A stretch of 64,000 nt of DNA from contig NZ_NOII01000003.1 of NCBI RefSeq assembly GCF_002245695.1, forward strand, positions 620,001-684,000. Reading direction: 5' to 3'. Origin of the DNA: Fictibacillus aquaticus (lineage in GTDB: Bacteria; Bacillota; Bacilli; Bacillales; Fictibacillaceae). The notes under the pieces were generated by a model. That model did no database searches. It saw nothing but the letters and a program-made list of their open reading frames with translations, and was not told the DNA's origin. The translations under genes were made by a program, and so were the position numbers. Positions within the stretch are counted from its first letter, which is position 1, and each line of letters starts with the position of its first letter. Of this stretch, positions 15,080 through 23,649 are shown piece after piece.

Positions 15080-16756
15080 TTATTTTGTCCTCAATCTTTT
15101 TCCTTCCATATAACGATAAACCGGTATTTCATCTCCTTGTTTAACAGGAATATAATTGAACGTTACATAGCTGTCGACAGATTCTGGTTCAAGTGCCAGC
15201 GCGATGAAGTTGGCGTTCGGCTGTGCCATGTGAAATACATAGCTGCCAGCCGGGAAGGCTTGTTTCTTTTTCGTTACGTCTGTTGTGACCTTGTTAGTAT
15301 AGTGCCCGCTTTCAGGCGTTTTGGAAATCGTGCTGCTTGTGACGTTATAGCTTTCCACTGGCAGAACGGCTGCGCGTGATAGTTTCTCAACACGCACACC
15401 GAGAATCTGAAGCTTACGGGCGACATCATCGTGACCTGGCGGCAAGATATATGCTGTCGGACGTTCGCGTTCCAGTGTCGGGTATGCCTCAGTTGAATCT
15501 TCCCAAACAATTGGAATGTCCACTTTCTCAGCTTTCGCGAGATCCACGACCTCAAGCTTCTGATCCGGAACACGCTTGTTTTCGCTCGTCACGACGATCT
15601 TGTCATGATCGTTGGCTTTCAGTCCTTTTAAGATCACTTCTTTGCGGGCTTTTTGAACGGCTTTGGTCACTTTATCTGCGTGTGCGGCTGTATTTTTAAT
15701 AAAAGATGCCTGAGCGACAACCTGTGCATAGACTCGACGTTCAAAATCAGCTCGGCCAATGTTGATGCCGCGCGTCTCAATCAGGTAAGTGAGCGTATTC
15801 TTCAGACCGAGCGCATTGCGGCCAATGCGTGTTTCTGTGCTGCCTTCTGTCGCGACAAGTTGTCCGTCTTCCAGCGCAAGAGTGTAGTAATCGTGATGGC
15901 TGAGCTTCGCTTTATCTAGCGTTTTGTGTACATTCGGAAGCAGCAGGTTGTCCGATGTCTTGCGCAGTTGTGCCGGAATGTTCAAGTTTTTAGCCGAAGA
16001 AATGAGCAGGTCGTATGACTGCAGCGAGCCTTTTTCCCCGAACTGCTTCAGCTGAGACGAATTGACCGTGTATTCATGAGAATCGAGCACAACATCCGGC
16101 TGGTAGGCGTTGATCGCTTTATGAACGGTCTGCACCTCAACATATTCGGCCTTCATATAATCACGGTTGGCGTCCATGTCGTTCGCAACGAAACGCTTAA
16201 AATAGTAGGAACCGTCCGGATTGACCCTTGGGACGATGGCGATATCGACTTTATCGAGCACGTTGCCGAGACGGCCTTCTGCTAACAATTTAGCGAGAAC
16301 AAGCGTCGATTCTCCTGATGCAGGCTCGTTGCCGTGAATCTGGCTTTGCACCCAGACGAGCGGCTTTTTCTTGTGCGCTTTGCTTTTATGATGGTGAGAA
16401 TTTTTGCTGAAATACAATAACGGGATGTCGCGCCCTTCAGCCGATTTTCCGAGAATCTTCAGTTTTGCATGACGGTTTTTGTGCGCGATCTGTTTGAGCA
16501 CGTCCATCATTTCTTCCTGGCTCGTAAAGGCGACCTTCCCTTCTTGAAAACCAGGGGTATCAAACTTCACATCCGGCTTAGGGAAAAGGTGAGCGATATT
16601 CTCGGGTTGTATGTAGCTTGGTCCCGTGCCGTAATAAGGAACGAATTCTTGTTCAGCAGCATGAACAGATTGAGCTAGACCTCCAGCTGGAGCGAACAAT
16701 CCAGCAGTTAGAGCGAGTGACAAGGCGATAGAAGTCGAACGAAATACTTTTTTCAT
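15080..16756 (-). CDS. Secreted M14-family zinc carboxypeptidase
   Basis: I take the ATG at 16756, which has AGGAGGGAG directly upstream; the in-frame ATG at 16792 lacks one. It is 558 residues. A Sec signal peptide ends near SVHAAE. The zinc motif HGNEPASGE and later DSHEY supply His/Glu/His ligands, and YLIETRGI supplies the catalytic Glu of M14 peptidases. A His/Lys-rich insert lies before the zinc site. The C-terminal 170 residues form an additional beta-rich domain. It is exported and likely trims peptides or cell-wall fragments outside the cell. Confidence 0.9.
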   Translation of the reverse strand: MKKVFRSTSIALSLALTAGLFAPAGGLAQSVHAAEQEFVPYYGTGPSYIQPENIAHLFPKPDVKFDTPGFQEGKVAFTSQEEMMDVLKQIAHKNRHAKLKILGKSAEGRDIPLLYFSKNSHHHKSKAHKKKPLVWVQSQIHGNEPASGESTLVLAKLLAEGRLGNVLDKVDIAIVPRVNPDGSYYFKRFVANDMDANRDYMKAEYVEVQTVHKAINAYQPDVVLDSHEYTVNSSQLKQFGEKGSLQSYDLLISSAKNLNIPAQLRKTSDNLLLPNVHKTLDKAKLSHHDYYTLALEDGQLVATEGSTETRIGRNALGLKNTLTYLIETRGINIGRADFERRVYAQVVAQASFIKNTAAHADKVTKAVQKARKEVILKGLKANDHDKIVVTSENKRVPDQKLEVVDLAKAEKVDIPIVWEDSTEAYPTLERERPTAYILPPGHDDVARKLQILGVRVEKLSRAAVLPVESYNVTSSTISKTPESGHYTNKVTTDVTKKKQAFPAGSYVFHMAQPNANFIALALEPESVDSYVTFNYIPVKQGDEIPVYRYMEGKRLRTK

Positions 16757-16949
16757 AAACTCCCTCCTCGGATTAATTGTTGTATTATTCACTAAATTAG
16801 CACAATGAACATTATATTGGGATTATTTGTGTGCTGTTGTCGAAGGAATGGGGCAAAGGGTTGCGATTGTAATCTAGAGGTTGTCGAATAGGTAGGCAAT
16901 AGGAAACGGTACTTACATTAAAAACTGTGATGAATGAACTAATAAAAAA

Positions 16950-16963
16950 ACTAAACGCTTTCA
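16950..16963. promoter_or_regulatory. Possible cre-like site upstream of the sigma-54 regulator
   Basis: The complement reads TGAAAGCGTTTAGT, matching the CcpA cre consensus except for the last two conserved bases. It lies about 85 bases upstream of the regulator start. Catabolite control of a catabolic regulator would make sense, but the match is imperfect. The rest of 16757-17048 shows no gene. Confidence 0.3.
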
Positions 16964-17048
16964 TTTCCATTTATTGTTTCAAGGGAAATCCATACGCCTG
17001 TCAAACTATATTAAATAGGTTATTGTTTTTTTGATTGGGGGAGATACG

Positions 17049-18818
17049 TTGAACTTATTGGACATACAGCCAGCTGTTCAGCAGATTGCTGATGCGATTG
17101 CTGCGGTACTGAAGATTGAGGTAGAGATAGCGGACCATAATTTAATGCGTGTCGCGGGAACGGGAAAGACGAAGGCTGGAGTCCTTCACAAAATGGAGGG
17201 AGATCTTGTCTATCAGTCTGCCATTCGCACAGGACGGACGATTGTAATAGAAAACCCCGGCTTTCATGAAGTATGTACGCATTGCTCGTACTACCAAAAT
17301 TGTTCAGAAACGGGGGAAATATGTGCTCCCATCCGAATGGGTGATAGAGTCATTGGTGTGATCGGCTTGTTAGCTTTTAATGAAAAACAAAGAAAGCGGC
17401 TTTTTTCAAATAAGGAAGATAACGAGCAATTTTTATATAAAATGGCAGGTTTAATCGCTAGCAAACTAAAAGAATATGAATTGATGGTAGAACTTAAAGG
17501 ACATTCTGAAAAGCTTTATAAAATGATGAATATGGTGGATCAGGGAATCCTGATGCTGGATTGCAATGGGGAAATCAAACAGTTGAATGCCAAAGCTATG
17601 AAACTTCTAGGTTGTGTAAAGGGAGCGGAAGAACTTCCAGAGGAAACCTTAGAGAAGCTAAGTGGATTGGTTCATACGGCTAACGAGGACAAACACCGAA
17701 TAACGCTGAAAATTAAGGAGTCATATAAAGATTTCTTAGTATACGGCCAAGACTTTGTCGTTTCCAAATCAAATCCTGAAAAAATGGTCGTCATTCAAGA
17801 CATACAGGATATCCAGCAAACAGCAGCTTTTACCGATAAAGAGAGCCGGAAAGCATTCGACTCGGTCATAGGTGAAAGCGCCCAGATCAAGGAATTAAAA
17901 GAGTATGCCTATAAGGTTTCCAAATCAAGTTCTACTGTTTTCTTGCAAGGAGAGAGCGGTACGGGCAAGGAAGTTTTTGCCCGCGCAATCCATCAGGCGA
18001 GTGATCGGAATAAAGAGCCGTTTATTACGGTCAATTGCGGGGCCATTCCAGAAAATTTACTGGAGAGTGAACTGTTTGGGTATGAGTCGGGAGCATTTAC
18101 CGGGGCAGTAAAGGGCGGGAAGAAGGGCAAGTTTGAACTCGCTAATAAAGGGACGATTTTTTTAGATGAAATTGGGGAAATGCCAGCACTGCTTCAGGTA
18201 AAACTTTTGCGTGTGCTGCAGCAGCGTGAGATTGAGAGAGTAGGCGGAAATCGTCTCATACCGGTGGACGTTCGGATTATTGCGGCCACCAACCGCAATG
18301 TGCACAGAATGGTGAATAAAGGAGAGTTTCGCGAAGATTTGTTTTACCGCCTGAATGTAATACCGATTCTATTGCCTCCATTAAGAAGCAGAAAAGAAGA
18401 TATTATCGCGCTCACGGACTATTTTATTCAGCTTTTTAATCAACAGTTTCACTCTAATGTAAAAGGTGTTGGCGATGATTTGAGAGCCATATTGCAGGAC
18501 TATCAGTGGCCCGGCAATGCGAGAGAGCTGAAGAACTTTATTGAATATATCCTTAACTTTGTGAGCGAAGGCATTATTACGATGGAAAACGCCGGAGATT
18601 ATGTGAAGAAGAAGCTTTCCCTGCAAGCAATGGCCATCCCGGCAGAAGTGCCTTTAAAGCAATTTGCATCCTTTTCAATAGAACAAATGGAAAAGGAACT
18701 GATAAAAAGTGCTCTCGACCATGTAAAGAAAAAGGGTGAAAAGGTAGATGAAGCAAGTAAATTGCTTGGAATTGGAAGAGCTACTCTATTCCGGAAGATA
18801 AAATACTATGAGTTATAG
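17049..18818 (+). CDS. Sigma-54-dependent transcriptional activator (GAF, PAS, AAA+, HTH_8)
   Basis: I prefer the TTG at 17049 with GGGGAGA upstream over the TTG at 17031. It is 589 residues. The N-terminal GAF-like sensor contains CTHCSYYQNC and a further Cys in GEICAPI, a possible metal or Fe-S site. A PAS-like segment follows (MMNMVDQGILMLDCNGEIKQ). The AAA+ module has Walker A GESGTGKE, the sigma-54 contact motif ESGAFTGA, and Walker B GTIFLDEIGEM. The C-terminal HTH is EASKLLGIGRATLFRKIK. It is a RocR/BkdR-class activator. Matching binding sites and a -24/-12 promoter lie just downstream. Confidence 0.93.
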   Translation: MNLLDIQPAVQQIADAIAAVLKIEVEIADHNLMRVAGTGKTKAGVLHKMEGDLVYQSAIRTGRTIVIENPGFHEVCTHCSYYQNCSETGEICAPIRMGDRVIGVIGLLAFNEKQRKRLFSNKEDNEQFLYKMAGLIASKLKEYELMVELKGHSEKLYKMMNMVDQGILMLDCNGEIKQLNAKAMKLLGCVKGAEELPEETLEKLSGLVHTANEDKHRITLKIKESYKDFLVYGQDFVVSKSNPEKMVVIQDIQDIQQTAAFTDKESRKAFDSVIGESAQIKELKEYAYKVSKSSSTVFLQGESGTGKEVFARAIHQASDRNKEPFITVNCGAIPENLLESELFGYESGAFTGAVKGGKKGKFELANKGTIFLDEIGEMPALLQVKLLRVLQQREIERVGGNRLIPVDVRIIAATNRNVHRMVNKGEFREDLFYRLNVIPILLPPLRSRKEDIIALTDYFIQLFNQQFHSNVKGVGDDLRAILQDYQWPGNARELKNFIEYILNFVSEGIITMENAGDYVKKKLSLQAMAIPAEVPLKQFASFSIEQMEKELIKSALDHVKKKGEKVDEASKLLGIGRATLFRKIKYYEL

Positions 18819-18825
18819 GTTGAAA

Positions 18826-18929
18826 AGTATCACAATGAGACCTTCTATATAAAGTATCAATTTGAGACAATCCTTATTGTATGGTTAATTATCAGAAAAT
18901 AAAGTTAATTCTAGTCTCGTTTTGATACT
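18826..18929 (+). promoter_or_regulatory. Cluster of three upstream activator sites, AGTATCA-N4-GAGAC
   Basis: AGTATCACAATGAGAC at 18826-18841, AGTATCAATTTGAGAC at 18853-18868, and the inverted copy GTCTCGTTTTGATACT at 18914-18929. They lie 95-200 bases upstream of the -24/-12 promoter, the normal position for enhancer sites of a sigma-54 activator. The obvious binder is the adjacent regulator. Confidence 0.8.
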
Positions 18930-18953
18930 ATTTTTATCTATTAATAGTAGATA

Positions 18954-18976
18954 AAAAGCCTGTTAAGGGCTTTTTT
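18954..18976 (+). terminator. Intrinsic terminator of the regulator gene
   Basis: AAAAGCC and GGGCTTTTTT around TGTTAA. It separates the regulator transcript from the sigma-54 promoter. A second small hairpin (TATCTA...TAGATA) precedes it. Confidence 0.8.
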
Positions 18977-19022
18977 GCTTTTAAGAGGAGTAACTTTCCC
19001 TGTAGAACAGCGTTATTAAAAG

Positions 19023-19038
19023 TTGGCATGCTTCTTGC
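19023..19038 (+). promoter_or_regulatory. Sigma-54 (-24/-12) promoter
   Basis: TTGGCATGCTTCTTGC contains the invariant GG and GC with exactly ten bases between them, matching the TTGGCAC-N5-TTGCW consensus. Transcription would start about 11 bases later, upstream of the AGGAGG of ridA. Confidence 0.92.
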
Positions 19039-19072
19039 TATAAATATAGGTATCAAACGACAGGAGGAAATT

Positions 19073-19459
19073 ATGACGAAAACATTAGTTGTATCGAAAG
19101 CTGCGCCTCAAGCAATTGGACCTTATTCGCAAGCTGTTATTCATGGTGATCTTGCCTTCTTATCGGGGATGCTGCCAATCGTTCCTGTCAATGGAGAGAT
19201 GGCAGAGGAAGAGATCTCTGTTCAAACAAAACAGGTGCTTGAAAATATTAAAAGCTTATTAGCTGATATTTCATCTTCATTAGACCAAGTGCTGAAAACA
19301 ACGATTTTCTTAAAAGACCTGAAAGACTTTCAGACAGTGAATGAGATTTATGGAACGTATTTCGGAGATTCGTTGCCGGCTCGCAGCTGTGTTGAGGTCG
19401 CGCGAATTCCTAAAGATGCCTTGATTGAAATTGAAGTGATTGCCAGCATGAAGGGATAA
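19073..19459 (+). CDS. ridA: RidA-family enamine/imine deaminase
   Basis: Start ATG at 19073 with AGGAGG; the open frame from 19028 covers the promoter. It is 128 residues. Family motifs include AAPQAIGPYSQAV near the N-terminus and PARSCVEVARIPKDALIEIEVIA at the C-terminus, with the conserved Arg that holds the imine carboxylate. RidA hydrolyses 2-aminoacrylate-type enamines released by PLP lyases. The next gene encodes such a lyase, so this protein probably protects against or processes its product. Confidence 0.93.
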   Translation: MTKTLVVSKAAPQAIGPYSQAVIHGDLAFLSGMLPIVPVNGEMAEEEISVQTKQVLENIKSLLADISSSLDQVLKTTIFLKDLKDFQTVNEIYGTYFGDSLPARSCVEVARIPKDALIEIEVIASMKG

Positions 19460-19471
19460 GGAGGAAGGACA

Positions 19472-20698
19472 TTGCAGCAAACAAGCAGAGAGATGGTTCA
19501 GTGGCAGATTAATCGCTTTAAGAAATCCCCATCTAAAGACGTTTTAGCTGGATTTTTCGAACAAGACATTCAAGATGTCCATCAATTTCAAAGCACGCAT
19601 TCTCTTTATGCAAAAACCCCGCTTGTCCGTTTATCAAATCTTGCGGCATCACTAGGTTTTCAGGACGTTTTTGTTAAAGATGAATCTCATCGGTTTGGAT
19701 TGAACGCGTTTAAAGTGCTCGGTGGTATTTATGCGGTTGGCCGGTATTTGGCTGAAAAGCTGGGACGGGATATTGAAACTCTTTCTTTCGGCGAGTTGCG
19801 ATCTCCAGAAGCAAGAGAACTGACTGGAGAAATCACGTTCATCTCAGCCACAGACGGTAATCATGGCAGAGGCGTGGCATGGGCGGCAAGGGAACTCGGG
19901 CATAAATCGGTCATTTACATGCCTAAGGGATCTTCTGTCAGAAGGCTTCAAGCCATCCGTGATGAAGGGGCAGAAGCTGATATTACAGAGTATAACTATG
20001 ATGATTCTGTTCGGATTGCAGCCAGCCATGCACAGGCTAACGGCTGGATTATCATCCAAGATACGTCTTGGGAAGGATATGAAAAAGTGCCGCTATGGAT
20101 TATGCAAGGCTATGCAACATTGGCTAAGGAAGCGGCGGAACAAATGCTGGAACATACAGCTGAACCGCCGACACATGTTTTTTTGCAGGCTGGTGTCGGA
20201 TCGTTTGCAGCATCAGTAGCGGCGTATCTTGTTCAGCATTATAAAGAAAACACTCCAAAGGTAGTTTTGGCTGAGCCGCACCAGGCGGATTGTTTTTATC
20301 GATCTTTCACAAGTGATGGCGATGGTTTTCAGGTGGTGACCGGAGATATGAACACCATCATGGCAGGTCTCGCTTGCGGGGAGCCTAACCCGAGAGCATG
20401 GGAAATTTTGCGGCATTGCTGTGAAGCATCCTTTTCATGTGATGATCGGATTTCAGCCCTTGGAATGAGGATTCTAGGAAATCCGCTTAAGGAAGACACG
20501 CGGATTATATCTGGTGAATCAGGATCGGTAACGACTGGTTTGCTTTATCAATTGGCTAAGAACAAAAGTTTAATCGAGATTAAAACTGAACTTGAATTAA
20601 ACGAAAACTCACGCATCTTGGTGATTAATACGGAAGGAGACACCGATCCAGAGCACTACCGAAATGTCGTATGGGAAGGTACATATCCTCTGCGTTAA
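19472..20698 (+). CDS. dpaL: Diaminopropionate ammonia-lyase
   Basis: 408 residues. TTG start with AAGGAGG, 12 bases after ridA. It is a PLP fold type II enzyme: the catalytic Lys lies in FGLNAFKVLGG, the phosphate or substrate loop is SATDGNHGRGVAWAA, and QAGVGSFAASVAAYL is the Gly-rich motif. Family members convert D- or L-2,3-diaminopropionate to pyruvate and two ammonia through 2-aminoacrylate. The order DpaL then YgeY-type hydrolase mirrors the enterobacterial ygeX-ygeY pair. Confidence 0.92.
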   Translation: MQQTSREMVQWQINRFKKSPSKDVLAGFFEQDIQDVHQFQSTHSLYAKTPLVRLSNLAASLGFQDVFVKDESHRFGLNAFKVLGGIYAVGRYLAEKLGRDIETLSFGELRSPEARELTGEITFISATDGNHGRGVAWAARELGHKSVIYMPKGSSVRRLQAIRDEGAEADITEYNYDDSVRIAASHAQANGWIIIQDTSWEGYEKVPLWIMQGYATLAKEAAEQMLEHTAEPPTHVFLQAGVGSFAASVAAYLVQHYKENTPKVVLAEPHQADCFYRSFTSDGDGFQVVTGDMNTIMAGLACGEPNPRAWEILRHCCEASFSCDDRISALGMRILGNPLKEDTRIISGESGSVTTGLLYQLAKNKSLIEIKTELELNENSRILVINTEGDTDPEHYRNVVWEGTYPLR

Positions 20699-20729
20699 AA
20701 CCTGTTAAAGAGATGAAAGGGGAAAAATC

Positions 20730-21953
20730 ATGCTGAATGAACAGCGAAAAGAAGAGATTACGAGTCTTTGTCAGCGTTTGGTACAAGAGAAAAGCTACTC
20801 GGGTGAGGAGCAGTTCGTCGCTTCTATTATAAAAGAGTTTGGTGAATCGAAGCCCTTTGATTCTGTTTTTACAGATAAGTTCGGCAACCTCATTCTTGAA
20901 ATAAAAGGGACAGAAAAAGGATCGAGCGTTTTGTTCGACGGGCATATCGATACGGTGCCTGTAAATGAAGCAAAATGGCAGACAGGTCCGTTTTCTGGTG
21001 ACATAAAAGATGGAAGGATTTATGGCAGAGGCACCTCTGATATGAAAGGGGCAGTAAGTGCCATGCTTGCAGCGGCTGTCTATTTTGCCGAAGACACCAA
21101 TAAGAACTTTCCTGGCACAATTTATGTTTCATGCAGTGTTCATGAGGAATGTTTTGAAGGTGTCGCGACAAGAGAGGTAAGTGAAAAGGTCAATCCAGAT
21201 TACGTTGTGATCGGTGAGGCAACGAATTTGAATTTGAACCGGGGACAAAGAGGCCGCGCAGAGATTGTTCTTGAGACTTTCGGGAAATCAGCACACTCCT
21301 CAAATCCTGACAAAGGAATTAATGCCGTATATAAAATGAATCAGCTGCTGCAGCGAATTCAGCAGCTGGAGATTGCGGAGCATCCCGTTTTAGGTAAAGG
21401 GATTTTGGAGCTGACTGATATTAAATCAGCGCCATATCCAGGGGCCTCTGTTGTCCCTTCTCATTGTAAAGTTACGTTTGACCGCCGTCTTTTAGTTGAG
21501 GAAACGAAAAATTCGGTGCTGGCTCCGATTCAAAAGATTATCCATGAAATGAAAAAGGAAGACCCGGAATTGCAGGCGTCTGTTTCTTATGCGTACGGCG
21601 AAGAGAAATGCTATACGGGTGAGAAAATCGGGGATGAGAGATACTTTCCTGCTTGGCTTTTTGATGAAAATGAAGAATTCGTGCAGGCAGGGCTGGAATC
21701 GCTGAAAGAGCAAGGGTTTAATCCGAAGGTCTCTCATTATTCTTTTTGCACAAATGGCAGCCACTTTGCCGGCGAAAAAGGGATAAAAACAGTAGGCTTT
21801 GGGCCGTCCCAGGAACATATGGCACACATTGATGATGAATACATCGAGATCGATCAGCTTCATCAGGCTGTTGTTGGCTATTATGCGCTTATGAAGGCAT
21901 TCACGTCTATCACAGCAATCTCTCAAACGGAAGGGAGTCAGGAGTATGTTTGA
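20730..21953 (+). CDS. M20-family metallohydrolase, YgeY type
   Basis: 407 residues, ATG with AAAGGGG upstream. The dinuclear zinc motifs are visible: LFDGHIDTVPV, YGRGTSDMKGAVSAML, SCSVHEECFEG and VIGEATNLNL, with C-terminal SFCTNGSHFAG and the terminal His in EHMAHIDDE. M20 enzymes cleave N-acyl or peptide-like amide bonds. In the YgeY subgroup, genes travel with diaminopropionate lyase. It likely releases the amino acid substrate for the lyase. Its last eight bases overlap the D-aminoacylase start. Confidence 0.88.
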   Translation: MLNEQRKEEITSLCQRLVQEKSYSGEEQFVASIIKEFGESKPFDSVFTDKFGNLILEIKGTEKGSSVLFDGHIDTVPVNEAKWQTGPFSGDIKDGRIYGRGTSDMKGAVSAMLAAAVYFAEDTNKNFPGTIYVSCSVHEECFEGVATREVSEKVNPDYVVIGEATNLNLNRGQRGRAEIVLETFGKSAHSSNPDKGINAVYKMNQLLQRIQQLEIAEHPVLGKGILELTDIKSAPYPGASVVPSHCKVTFDRRLLVEETKNSVLAPIQKIIHEMKKEDPELQASVSYAYGEEKCYTGEKIGDERYFPAWLFDENEEFVQAGLESLKEQGFNPKVSHYSFCTNGSHFAGEKGIKTVGFGPSQEHMAHIDDEYIEIDQLHQAVVGYYALMKAFTSITAISQTEGSQEYV

Positions 21954-23562
21954 TGTGTTAATCCTTAATGCAAAGGTGGTCGATGGCACAGGATCTCCTT
22001 GGTATTACGCGGATATCGGAATAACTGACGGTGTGATTTCAAAGATCGGACACCTTAAATCAGAGAGTGCAAAAGAAGTGATTGATGCAGAACGGCAAAT
22101 CATTTCGCCTGGCTTTATTGATATGCATACTCACTCCGACCTTGTCATCTTGGATCAGCCGCTGATTAAAGCGAAGGTCATGCAGGGGATTACTACTGAT
22201 TTGCTTGGACAGGACGGAATTGCTGCCGCTCCTCTTCCTCCTCAATTTATTGAAGCATGGAAAAAGAATCTTGCTGGGCTTGATGGTACGCCTCCAATCA
22301 ATTGGGATTGGAACGATGTTGACTCTTATTTGACGAAGATCGAAAAAAATCAGCCGTCGTATAATCTGGCGTTTCTTGTTCCTCATGGAAACATTCGCAT
22401 GACCGTTATGGGGCTCGATAACCGGCCGGCAACAGATAAGGAAATCGCACAGATGAAGGAAGTTCTCCGAGAATCGCTAGAGCAAGGAGCGGTTGGGCTG
22501 TCGACGGGACTAATTTATCCTCCTTGCTGTTTTGCTGAGATGAAGGAGCTTGAAGCATTGTGCGAGGTGATTGCCGAATACGGTGTTCCGCTCGTTATAC
22601 ACCAGAGAAGTGAGGGTGATGAAATCCTTGAATCTATGGAAGAGCTCGTGGACATCATGAGACGGACAGGAGCACATCTGCACTTCTCTCATCTAAAAAA
22701 TTGCGGCAAGGACAACTGGTACAAGACGGATGATGTTTTGCGGATTATTGATGAAGCGCGTCAAGCTGGTATTGAAGTCACGTTCGATCAATATCCGTAT
22801 ACGGCTGGAAGCACGATGCTTAGTGCCATTCTGCCGCCATGGATGCATGATGGCGGAACGGAAGCGATGCTGAAACGGCTGGAAGATTCCGAGGTCCGCG
22901 CACGTGTCACCCAAGAAATGAGCACGGGTTTAAAAGGGTGGGACAGCATTTCAAAGTGGGCAGGCTGGACAGGGATTTTTATTACATCAGTAGATTCAAG
23001 TGCGAATCAGCATCTTGTCGGCAAGCATCTTGAAGATATTGCAAAGCTTCGCGATACGGAAGATGTAGCATCTGTCGCACTGGATTTGATTTTAGAAGAG
23101 AAGAACGCCGTTGGGATGATTGACTTTGTAATGGATGAGGATTCTGTTAAAAAGATCATGGCACATCCCGCTGGCGCGATTGGAAGTGATGGGCTGCTTG
23201 GCGGAGAACCTCATCCGCGTGCGTATGGTTCATTTCCAAGAGTGCTAGGCAAATATGTAAGGGAAGAGGGCGTGCTGCCGCTAGAAGAAATGATTCGCCG
23301 GATGACATCGCAGCCAGCTAGAATTATCGGACTTCAGGATAGAGGGATTATTAGGGAAGGCCTTGCTGCTGATTTGGTTATTTTCAATCCGGATCGTGTC
23401 ATCGATAAAGCGACATATGAATACTCGCGACAGGCTTCTGAAGGAATCCTTTATGTGCTGGTCAATGGCAGTGTGGTCATGGATCTTCAAGGAACGTATG
23501 AAAAACCTGCCGGCAAGGTTATCAGAAGACAGTACAGCAGCATGGCGGTTAAACAAAAATAA
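21946..23562 (+). CDS. D-aminoacylase / N-acyl-D-amino-acid amidohydrolase
   Basis: 538 residues. The ATG overlaps the preceding stop by eight bases, so translation is coupled. It is an amidohydrolase-fold enzyme: ISPGFIDMHTHSDL is the metal HxH motif, with further ligands likely in GEGD-like HQRSEGDE and HFSHLKNCG, and a late Asp in GSDGLLGGEPHPR. Such enzymes hydrolyse N-acyl-D-amino acids or dipeptides with a D residue. With the lyase this suggests degradation of an acylated D-2,3-diaminopropionate-like compound; that part is inference. Confidence 0.9.
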   Translation: MFDVLILNAKVVDGTGSPWYYADIGITDGVISKIGHLKSESAKEVIDAERQIISPGFIDMHTHSDLVILDQPLIKAKVMQGITTDLLGQDGIAAAPLPPQFIEAWKKNLAGLDGTPPINWDWNDVDSYLTKIEKNQPSYNLAFLVPHGNIRMTVMGLDNRPATDKEIAQMKEVLRESLEQGAVGLSTGLIYPPCCFAEMKELEALCEVIAEYGVPLVIHQRSEGDEILESMEELVDIMRRTGAHLHFSHLKNCGKDNWYKTDDVLRIIDEARQAGIEVTFDQYPYTAGSTMLSAILPPWMHDGGTEAMLKRLEDSEVRARVTQEMSTGLKGWDSISKWAGWTGIFITSVDSSANQHLVGKHLEDIAKLRDTEDVASVALDLILEEKNAVGMIDFVMDEDSVKKIMAHPAGAIGSDGLLGGEPHPRAYGSFPRVLGKYVREEGVLPLEEMIRRMTSQPARIIGLQDRGIIREGLAADLVIFNPDRVIDKATYEYSRQASEGILYVLVNGSVVMDLQGTYEKPAGKVIRRQYSSMAVKQK

Positions 23563-23649
23563 TAGTTCAGTATGAGCACCTAGTATTTTCATTAAAGCTT
23601 CAACAGTTTTTGCTGTTTGGATAGAATATGAAATTCGAGGGGGATCTGC

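Noticed and set aside
21492-21989. Minus-strand open frame opposite the M20 hydrolase
   Set aside because: Shadow frame of a clear enzyme; no start signal and no plausible protein features.
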